NCBI GenBank assembly: GCA_013821585.1
Contig: JACDGO010000109.1
Coordinates: 1 to 6,891 of the forward strand
DNA: 6,891 nucleotides
Source: Sphingomonadaceae bacterium
GTDB taxonomy: Bacteria; Pseudomonadota; Alphaproteobacteria; Sphingomonadales; Sphingomonadaceae
Reading direction: 5' to 3'
Part shown: piece after piece, positions 1-4,050 of the stretch
Layout: the number at the start of each line of letters is the position of its first letter
How positions within the stretch are numbered: position 1 is the first letter of the stretch
Translations under genes and position numbers: made by a program
The notes under the pieces: model-generated
The model's database searches: none
What the model was told of the DNA's origin: nothing
Seen by the model: the letters and a program-made list of their open reading frames with translations, nothing else

Positions 1-338
1 GCGGCGGGGAGCGCGGCGAGCATCAGCGCGGGCGCGAAGGCGAGCCAATTGGCGAGCGCCTTGGCGAGCGCGACGGCTTCGTCGGCGATCCCGCGCACCG
101 TATATTGATCGAGCGTGCCGCCGTCGGCGTCGGGCGCGACGAGCCGGTCGACCGGCAGCAGCGCCGCGAGCAGCGCCGCGACCCAGATCACGCCGCCGCC
201 GGTGCGGCTGAGCAGCGCGCCATCGGGTCCGATCGCGAACGGATAGAGGATCGCGACGAGGAGAAAGAAAGCGACCGGAAGCGCCATCGCGCCGAGGTTG
301 CGCGAAAGGTCGCGACGGACGATGCGCAGGAAGATCAC
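1..338 (-). CDS. ccmB: Heme exporter subunit CcmB, N-terminal part (gene runs off the left edge)
   Basis: CcmB is the inner-membrane permease partner of the ATPase CcmA in the System I cytochrome c maturation complex (with CcmC and CcmD), which handles heme for holo-CcmE. The reverse strand from a GTG at 338 reads VIFLRIVRRDLSRNLGAM, then a hydrophobic stretch LPVAFFLLVAILYPFAIG (TM1), then GVIWVAALLAALLPVDRL (TM2), an acidic loop PDADGGTLDQYTV and a third hydrophobic stretch starting near LANWLAFAPALML. The order of segments, including the 'GxLDQ' loop after TM2, is typical of CcmB. About 112 codons are present out of roughly 220 in the family. The GTG overlaps the ccmA stop (GTGA, 335-338), which fixes the start by translational coupling; an AAGAAG stretch about 7 nt upstream can serve as ribosome binding site. 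The C-terminal half lies outside the window. Confidence 0.92.
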   Translation of the reverse strand, partial: MIFLRIVRRDLSRNLGAMALPVAFFLLVAILYPFAIGPDGALLSRTGGGVIWVAALLAALLPVDRLVAPDADGGTLDQYTVRGIADEAVALAKALANWLAFAPALMLAALPA

Positions 339-898
339 AGCCGGACTTCTTCCGCACCGTGCAAATCGACCGGCTGATGCGTCGCGACGATGGCGATGCC
401 GCCGCTCGCGCGATGTTCGGCGATAAGCGTTTCGAGCATTGCCACGGCCTCGGCGTCGAGGCCGTTGGCGGGTTCGTCGAGCAGCCAGATCGGTGCGCGC
501 GTCGCTATGGTGCGCGCGAGCGTCGCACGGCGGCGCTGGCCGGTCGACAGCATCCGCACGGGCACTTCGGCAAGGTGCGCGAGACCAAGCGCGTCGAGGC
601 CCACGCGCGCGTCGCCGCCGTCGATCGCCGCCCAATATTGGAGCGCCTTGAGCAAAGGCTGCGTGCGGTCGAGCGCGTGCTTTTCGTCGGCGAGCGCGAT
701 GCCGCCCTCGCGTGTCAACGCGCCGCCCGTGGACGTGAGCAGGCCGGCCGCGAGCCGCAACAGGCTCGATTTGCCCGCGCCGTTCGGCCCCGTGACGCGC
801 ATCGCGCCGCCGCCGCGCAGATCGAACGACAGGTCTTCGAACAGCGTGCGCCCGCCGCGCGCGCATGCAATGCTGTCAAACACGAGGCGCGGCGTCAT
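335..898 (-). CDS. ccmA: Cytochrome c biogenesis ABC transporter ATP-binding protein CcmA
   Basis: This is the ATPase subunit of the CcmABCD complex; ATP hydrolysis releases holo-CcmE from CcmC/D so heme can be delivered to apocytochromes c. The 187-residue product has every ABC motif: Walker A GPNGAGKSS at 37-45, signature LSTGQRRR at 117-124, Walker B IWLLDEP at 137-143, D-loop region NGLD at 145-148 and the switch histidine at 174 (VATHQP). The length matches short CcmA proteins of about 200 residues. The frame stays open upstream to 1015, but that extension overlaps the metallopeptidase gene and is arginine-rich. The ATG at 898 is preferred because it overlaps the upstream stop (ATGA, 895-898), has a GAGGA about 9 nt upstream and gives the normal N-terminus. 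Cytoplasmic, peripheral on the inner membrane. The middle gene of a coupled run. Confidence 0.96.
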   Translation of the reverse strand: MTPRLVFDSIACARGGRTLFEDLSFDLRGGGAMRVTGPNGAGKSSLLRLAAGLLTSTGGALTREGGIALADEKHALDRTQPLLKALQYWAAIDGGDARVGLDALGLAHLAEVPVRMLSTGQRRRATLARTIATRAPIWLLDEPANGLDAEAVAMLETLIAEHRASGGIAIVATHQPVDLHGAEEVRL

Positions 899-1290
899 CC
901 CGCCGCATCCTCGAGCGCGTGCATCTGCGTGTCGCTGAGTCCGAAATGATGCCCGACCTCGTGGACCAGCACATGCGCGACGAGGTGGTCGAGCGCTTCG
1001 CCGCCCTCGATCCATTCGTCGAGGATCGCGCGGCGATAGAGGTGGATCGTCGCGGGCGGATCGCCGGTCTGGCGCGGCTCGCCGACCGGACGCCCAGAAT
1101 AGAGGCCGGACAGCGCGAACGGGTCGTCGATGTCCATCTCATCGAGGATGCGGTTCTCGGCGAACTCCTCGACGATCAGCAAGATGCCGCCCAGGTGCGC
1201 GCGAAACACGTCGGGAAGCCGCGCGATCGCCGTGCGCGCGAGGCGCTCGATTTCGGCCGCGTCCGGCGCGATTTGACCTGTCCCCGCCAC
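895..1290 (-). CDS. Small zincin-like metallopeptidase family protein (HExxH)
   Basis: A 131-residue cytosolic protein without signal peptide or membrane segment. The C-terminal part carries [11 protein letters not shown] at 110-120: HExxH zinc ligands H110 and H114, general base E111, and D120 as candidate third ligand, the arrangement of the zincin-like family PF06262 (formerly DUF1025). The central block [17 protein letters not shown] (55-71) and the segment [12 protein letters not shown] (82-93) also fit these proteins. The physiological substrate of the family is not known to me. The start is a GTG at 1290; I see no good Shine-Dalgarno before it, and no other start lies in frame upstream. 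Its stop overlaps the ccmA ATG by 4 nt, so it is the first visible gene of the ccm operon. It diverges from phhB with only 38 nt between start codons, so the two promoters must overlap or lie inside the genes. Confidence 0.88.
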   Translation of the reverse strand: MAGTGQIAPDAAEIERLARTAIARLPDVFRAHLGGILLIVEEFAENRILDEMDIDDPFALSGLYSGRPVGEPRQTGDPPATIHLYRRAILDEWIEGGEALDHLVAHVLVHEVGHHFGLSDTQMHALEDAAG

Positions 1291-1328
1291 GGCTGCGACA
1301 TAGGGCGCGGGCAGGGGAGAGGCAAAGC

Positions 1329-1619
1329 ATGATCGCGCAGCTCGACGAGAACGAACGCGCCGCCGCGCTCGATGCGCTCGGCGAATGGGATTACGACGAG
1401 GCGCGCGACGCGCTGACGCGCAGCTTCGTCTTCGCCGATTTCGCCGAGGCGTTCGGCTTCATGACGCGCGTCGCGCTGCTCGCGGAGAAGGCCGATCACC
1501 ATCCCGAATGGTCGAATGTGTGGAACCGCGTCGACATCGCGCTGACGACGCACGACGCGGGCGGGCTTTCGGCGCGCGACGTCGCGCTGGCGAAGGCGAT
1601 CGACAGCGTGGTGGACTAG
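1329..1619 (+). CDS. phhB: Pterin-4a-carbinolamine dehydratase
   Basis: It dehydrates 4a-hydroxytetrahydropterin to quinonoid dihydropterin, recycling the cofactor of aromatic amino acid hydroxylases such as phenylalanine hydroxylase; no hydroxylase gene is visible here. The 96-residue length is usual for the family (PF01329). The diagnostic block is [13 protein letters not shown] at 53-65 followed by [13 protein letters not shown] at 69-81, which supplies the catalytic histidines H57, H58 and H75 (equivalent to H61, H62 and H79 of the rat enzyme). The ATG at 1329 follows an excellent AGGGGAGAGG purine tract at 1313-1322, so the start is secure. The stop TAG (1617-1619) overlaps by 2 nt with the stop of the convergent gene at 1616-1618. 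Many alphaproteobacteria keep a phhB homologue even without phenylalanine hydroxylase, so the in vivo role could differ. Confidence 0.95.
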   Translation: MIAQLDENERAAALDALGEWDYDEARDALTRSFVFADFAEAFGFMTRVALLAEKADHHPEWSNVWNRVDIALTTHDAGGLSARDVALAKAIDSVVD

Positions 1620-1999
1620 GGAATCTGTGCCGCGTCGCTGCGTGCCTGACGGCGCTCCTCGAACCACGCACGCAGCATTGCCGCGGTGCAGCCGCTCTGG
1701 CCGAAGCTGCCGACCGCCGAGCAGCTGTTGGGCCGCCCGATGCGTGCCGCGTCCTCGAGCGTCGCGACGCGGTTGGTCCACGATTGCGACGCGGCGTCCT
1801 GCTTCGGCGCGTCGCGGAAACGCTTGGGGATGCGATAGCGTTCGCTCTCGGGCTCGCGCGCGCAAACGACGATCTCGTCCTTTCCGCCCTTGGGGCAGGC
1901 GTCGCGGCCATAGACGACAATGTGCGAGACCGCCGATTCGGCTTGAGCCGGAGCTGGGAGCGCGGCGGTCAAAACCGCGATTGCAAGAAAACGGCGCAC
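1616..1999 (-). CDS. Small exported hypothetical protein with four cysteines
   Basis: I cannot assign a function. The 127-residue product begins [20 protein letters not shown], a clear Sec signal peptide with likely cleavage after AQA at residue 20, so the mature protein of about 107 residues should be periplasmic. It contains four cysteines (35, 46, 93 and 104), which could make two disulfides: C35[11 protein letters not shown]46 in the first half and C93[11 protein letters not shown]104 in the second. The segment [18 protein letters not shown] (41-58) resembles a motif I recall from several short exported sphingomonad proteins. The start is a GTG at 1999 with GGAG 7 nt upstream, a convincing ribosome binding site. 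The gene lies downstream of ssrA on the same strand and converges on phhB with interlocked stop codons. Confidence 0.8.
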   Translation of the reverse strand: MRRFLAIAVLTAALPAPAQAESAVSHIVVYGRDACPKGGKDEIVVCAREPESERYRIPKRFRDAPKQDAASQSWTNRVATLEDAARIGRPNSCSAVGSFGQSGCTAAMLRAWFEERRQARSDAAQIP

Positions 2000-2075
2000 A
2001 CTGTCACTCCGTTGGCACTCACGGCACAGTGCGCGTCGATTGATGAACGCACGAAAAACGAAAGCGGATGAAGTC

Positions 2076-2108
2076 GGGGGTTTCTGTTGCCCGGCACCCC
2101 CGGGGCCG
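2076..2108 (-). other. tmRNA pseudoknot, downstream copy of a tandem pair
   Basis: Minus-strand H-type pseudoknot: S1 CGGC (2108-2105) pairs with GCCG (2095-2092); S2 GGGGGT (2101-2096) pairs with ACCCCC (2081-2076); first loop CCC, third loop GGCAACAGAA (2091-2082). No bases separate S2 5' from S1 3', the classical coaxial geometry. It lies near the 3' end of the coding piece. Confidence 0.75.
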
Positions 2109-2132
2109 CTGGTGTCCGATTCTGTTGCCCGG
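2082..2132 (-). repeat. 13-nt direct repeat within the tmRNA pseudoknot loops
   Basis: The plus-strand word TTCTGTTGCCCGG occurs at 2082-2094 and again at 2120-2132, an exact 38-nt offset. Each copy covers the third loop and the 3' strand of S1 of one pseudoknot, so the repeat reflects structural duplication inside ssrA and not a mobile repeat. Confidence 0.9.
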
Positions 2133-2146
2133 TTCGGCCCGAACCG
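2116..2146 (-). other. tmRNA pseudoknot, upstream copy of a tandem pair
   Basis: Minus-strand H-type pseudoknot: S1 CGGT (2146-2143) pairs with ACCG (2133-2130); S2 CCGA (2137-2134) pairs with TCGG (2119-2116); the 10-nt third loop GGCAACAGAA spans 2129-2120. The same bases could alternatively form a perfect 7-bp hairpin, CGGTTCG with CGAACCG. The layout matches the next pseudoknot, which favours the pseudoknot reading. Confidence 0.65.
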
Positions 2147-2182
2147 CGCTTAAGCTTTGTAACTCAACCCGTTAGGGCCTCG

Positions 2183-2218
2183 TTACGCAGCAATCGCGAG
2201 CGCCTCGTTATCGTTGGC
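2183..2218 (-). other. tmRNA proteolysis-tag reading frame (ANDNEALAIAA, stop TAA)
   Basis: From the resume codon GCC at 2218-2216 the minus strand reads GCC AAC GAT AAC GAG, then GCG CTC GCG ATT GCT GCG TAA, giving A-N-D-N-E-A-L-A-I-A-A. With the alanine donated by the charged tmRNA the appended peptide is AANDNEALAIAA. The ANDN start is typical of alphaproteobacterial tags and the hydrophobic end IAA is the ClpXP-type degron. An A lies 4 nt upstream of the resume codon (AAGT before GCC), matching the frame-setting A of other tmRNAs. Eleven encoded residues make this a short tag. Confidence 0.93.
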
Positions 2219-2303
2219 ACTTGTGGTTGTGAACGGTTTAGCGGCGCATTCAGGCCGGGCAAAAACACCGTCTTTCAATACACGTCGATCCTGGTTCGGC
2301 CCC

Positions 2304-2333
2304 GTCAGGATCCCCGCCGCGCGACGGGAATTT
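2304..2333 (-). other. tmRNA internal transcribed spacer removed by processing
   Basis: Thirty nucleotides separate the encoded CCA of the acceptor piece (ends 2334) from the first base of the coding piece (2303). In permuted tmRNAs this loop is excised, leaving two RNAs held together by base pairing. Extent is inferred from the acceptor-stem pairing; RNase P is expected to make the 5' end of the coding piece at 2303. Confidence 0.85.
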
Positions 2334-2367
2334 TGGTGGAGCCGCCGGGTACTGCCCCCGGGTCCGC
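2334..2367 (-). other. tmRNA acceptor piece: T arm, 3' acceptor strand and encoded CCA
   Basis: Minus strand from 2367: GCGGA, then T-stem 5' strand CCGGG (2361-2357), a 7-nt loop GGCAGTA (2356-2350), T-stem 3' strand CCCGG (2349-2345), acceptor 3' strand CGGCTCC (2344-2338), discriminator A at 2337 and CCA at 2336-2334. All five T-stem pairs are Watson-Crick. The loop lacks the canonical TTCGANT sequence, which I believe is usual for permuted alphaproteobacterial tmRNAs. The true 5' end of this piece lies further upstream and cannot be fixed from sequence alone. Confidence 0.92.
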
Positions 2368-2401
2368 TGCATCTATTTTACGGCATCGTTCATCGCCATC
2401 T

Positions 2402-2415
2402 CCGGACGAGTCCGG
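2402..2415. repeat. Inverted repeat CCGGAC/GTCCGG in the ssrA leader
   Basis: CCGGAC (2402-2407) and GTCCGG (2410-2415) form a perfect 6-bp inverted repeat around a 2-nt centre. If the candidate promoter is right it lies at about +2 to +15 of the ssrA precursor, where it could be a 5' leader hairpin, a processing signal or an operator in the ssrA/Rrf2 divergent region. Confidence 0.5.
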
Positions 2416-2423
2416 CAAAGTCC

Positions 2424-2451
2424 AATATAAGCATCTGGCGGTGAATGAAAA
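2424..2451 (-). promoter_or_regulatory. Candidate sigma70-type promoter of ssrA
   Basis: On the minus strand TTTTCA (2451-2446, four of six matches to TTGACA) and TATATT (2429-2424, five of six to TATAAT) are separated by 16 nt. Initiation would fall near 2417, just upstream of the acceptor piece. This segment is a small AT-rich island in GC-rich DNA. The -35 overlaps the longest possible N-terminal extension of the divergent Rrf2 gene, which argues for a later start of that gene. Confidence 0.5.
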
Positions 2452-2504
2452 GTGTCGCCCGGCAACTTGCCGTTCATGTCCGAAGCGTTATGACACCGCT
2501 CATC

Positions 2505-2936
2505 ATGCTGACCCAGCGTTCCCGCTATGCGTTGCGCGCGATGCTCGTCCTCGCGAACGAGGCTCCCGGTCGACCGCCGGTACCGATGAGCCGCATCGCG
2601 GCCGAGGCGCAAATTCCCCGCAAGTTCCTCGAGATCATCCTTGGCGAGCTGCGCCAGGCGGGGTTCCTGCTTTCGACGCGCGGCAAGGCGGGCGGCTTTC
2701 GCCTCGCGCGGCCAGCGCACCTGATTTCGTTCGGCGACATCATCCGCACGATCGAAGGGCCGCTCGCGCTCGTTCCCTGCGTCAGCCGCACCGCCTACAA
2801 ACGCTGCAAGGACTGCCGCGACGAAGCGACGTGCGCGATCAGGCGGGCAATGCTGATCGTCCGCGACGATACCGCGCGCATCCTCGACGGAACCAGCCTC
2901 GCCAGCGCGACGGCGGAGGATCTGGCTGCGGCCTAA
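2505..2936 (+). CDS. Rrf2-family transcriptional regulator with a four-cysteine cluster
   Basis: A winged-helix DNA-binding regulator of the Rrf2 family (IscR, NsrR, RirA, CymR relatives). The 143-residue product starts MLTQRSRYALRAMLVLA, the usual N-terminal helix; the recognition region runs MSRIAAEAQIPRKFLEIILGEL (28-49, interrupted only for numbering) and the wing carries the hallmark LLSTRGKAGGFRLARP (55-70). Cysteines C92, C101, C104 and C110 lie where Fe-S Rrf2 proteins hold their ligands, so a cluster-sensing role is plausible but the regulon is unknown. The frame is open to an ATG at 2445 and there is an ATG at 2490 with a weak GAAG before it; 2505 gives the family N-terminus though it lacks a clear Shine-Dalgarno, so the start is uncertain within those sites. 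It diverges from ssrA and converges on mscL, their stops overlapping by 2 nt. Confidence 0.9.
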   Translation: MLTQRSRYALRAMLVLANEAPGRPPVPMSRIAAEAQIPRKFLEIILGELRQAGFLLSTRGKAGGFRLARPAHLISFGDIIRTIEGPLALVPCVSRTAYKRCKDCRDEATCAIRRAMLIVRDDTARILDGTSLASATAEDLAAA

Positions 2937-3364
2937 ACCTTCGAGCGGGCTTTCAGCTCGTCCCTGATCTCGCGGAGCAGCACGACATCGGCCGGATCGC
3001 CGGGCGTCGCCGCCTCGAACTTCATCATCCTGTTTGCCGCGCGGATCAGCAGGAAGATGATGAACGCGAGGATGCCGAAGTTCACCGCCTGAGTGACGAA
3101 TTCGCCGTAGCCGAGCAGCGGCACGCCCGCCTTCTTGAGCGCGGCATAGTCGCTCGGCGAGCCGGTGTATTTCGCGGGGATATTGCCGAGGCGGACGAAA
3201 TAGCTCGAGAAGTCCAGCCCGCCGAAAACCTTGCCGACGATCGGCATGATGATGTCGTCGGTCAAACTGGTGACGATCTTGCCGAACGCCGCGCCGATGA
3301 TCACCGCGACGGCGAGATCGAGCACATTGCCGCGAGCGACGAACGCCCTGAATTCCCTGAACAT
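2933..3364 (-). CDS. mscL: Large-conductance mechanosensitive channel MscL
   Basis: MscL is a homopentameric inner-membrane channel that opens under high membrane tension and releases solutes during hypo-osmotic shock. The 143-residue product has the amphipathic N-terminal helix MFREFRAFVARGN, TM1 DLAVAVIIGAAFGKIVTSL (16-34) followed by DDIIMPIVG, a periplasmic loop (about 48-85), TM2 around VNFGILAFIIFLLIRA (94-109) and a C-terminal cytoplasmic helix VVLLREIRDELKAR (127-140). Length and motifs are normal. The start at 3364 is chosen because AGGA lies 5 nt upstream and MFREF is the expected N-terminus; the frame stays open to 3451 without homology. It is transcribed divergently from lemA (110-nt gap), and its TAG (2935-2933) interlocks with the TAA of the Rrf2 gene, leaving no room for a terminator between them. 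Confidence 0.97.
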   Translation of the reverse strand: MFREFRAFVARGNVLDLAVAVIIGAAFGKIVTSLTDDIIMPIVGKVFGGLDFSSYFVRLGNIPAKYTGSPSDYAALKKAGVPLLGYGEFVTQAVNFGILAFIIFLLIRAANRMMKFEAATPGDPADVVLLREIRDELKARSKV

Positions 3365-3474
3365 GACGGTCCTTTCGTTGCCGAACCTCACAATGGCGCA
3401 CCGACGATGGCGATTGCAAGCGAGCGCGGCTCTGGTGTATTGCGCGCGCACGACACTGGGATGGAGTCTGCTCG

Positions 3475-4050
3475 ATGATGTTCGACCGCCGCTTCGCGCT
3501 GATCGCGCCGCTGATGCTCGCCGGGTGCGGCCTCAACTCGATCCCGACCGCGGAGGAGACCGCCAAGGCGCGCTGGGCCGATGTCCAGAACGAATATCAG
3601 CGTCGCGCCGACCTCGTCCCCAACCTCGTCTCGACGGTGAAGGGCTATGCCAAGCAGGAATCGGACGTACTGATCGGCGTGACCAACGCGCGCGCCGCCG
3701 CGACCGCGGTGCATGTCGGCCCGGGCGACCTGACCGATCCGGCGAAGGTTCGGCAATATGCGGCGGCGCAAGGCGCATTGACGGTGTCGCTTCAGCGGTT
3801 GCAGGAAGCCTATCCAGACCTGAAATCCAACGCGAACTTCATGGCGCTCCAGTCGCAGCTCGAGGGGACCGAGAACCGCATCACCATCGCGCGGCGCGAC
3901 TATAATGGCGCGGTGCAGGCATATAACACACGCATCCGCACCTTCCCCGACGCCATCGGCGCCAAGGTCTTCTACGGCGCGAAGCCGATGGCGACATTCG
4001 AGGCGACGACACCGAACGCCGGAACCGCGCCGAAGGTCGATTTCAATTAG
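3475..4050 (+). CDS. lemA: LemA family lipoprotein
   Basis: A 191-residue LemA-type protein (PF04011), predicted as a lipoprotein: MMFDRRFALIAPLMLAGC ends in a lipobox L-A-G-C with the lipidated cysteine at 18 and glycine at +2, which favours outer-membrane sorting. The family core is a long antiparallel helical bundle, here with QRRADLVPNLV (42-52), YPDLKSNANF (113-122) and LEGTENRITIARRDYN (129-144), all diagnostic. The molecular role of bacterial LemA proteins is not established; genes often sit beside TPM-domain genes, as here. GGAG at 3463-3466 lies 8 nt before the ATG at 3475, which I prefer over the second ATG at 3478. It heads a plus-strand run with the two TPM genes. The name lemA follows the family; it is unrelated to the Pseudomonas sensor kinase once given that symbol. 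Confidence 0.94.
   Translation: MMFDRRFALIAPLMLAGCGLNSIPTAEETAKARWADVQNEYQRRADLVPNLVSTVKGYAKQESDVLIGVTNARAAATAVHVGPGDLTDPAKVRQYAAAQGALTVSLQRLQEAYPDLKSNANFMALQSQLEGTENRITIARRDYNGAVQAYNTRIRTFPDAIGAKVFYGAKPMATFEATTPNAGTAPKVDFN

Larger units (their letters stand above)
2054..2400 (-). ncRNA. ssrA: Transfer-messenger RNA, circularly permuted two-piece form
   Basis: tmRNA with SmpB rescues ribosomes stalled on broken mRNA and adds a degradation tag. Here the gene is permuted: reading the minus strand, the aminoacyl-acceptor piece comes first (ending in CCA at 2334), then a 30-nt spacer, then the coding piece starting GGGGCCG at 2303. The acceptor stem pairs 2303-2297 with 2344-2338 as seven pairs, the third being G2301-U2340, the G3-U pair that identifies alanine tRNAs. 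The D-region reads AACCAGGATCGACGTG, the conserved tmRNA signature. A tag frame ending in TAA lies at 2218-2183 and two pseudoknots follow. Permuted ssrA is established for alphaproteobacteria. The outer ends are approximate: the 5' end is set near 2400 (promoter suggests about 2417 for the precursor) and the 3' end at a T5 run at 2054-2058. Confidence 0.96.

Noticed and set aside
2054..2081. Intrinsic terminator after the tmRNA pseudoknot
   Set aside because: The T5 run is 17 nt beyond the stem ACCCCC, too far for a standard Rho-independent terminator.
3414..3441. Promoter for lemA: TTGCAA and TGTATT with 16-nt spacing
   Set aside because: Only four of six matches at each hexamer; TTGCAA is self-complementary and could equally be read toward mscL. 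Too weak to list as a feature.
2087..3478. Long plus-strand open frame of 463 codons
   Set aside because: It runs through ssrA, and overlaps the Rrf2 and mscL genes in other frames; the translation is arginine/proline-rich with no recognisable domain, a common artefact of high GC DNA.
2373..3566. Long minus-strand open frame of 397 codons
   Set aside because: Antisense to the Rrf2 gene and out of frame with mscL; low-complexity arginine-rich translation.
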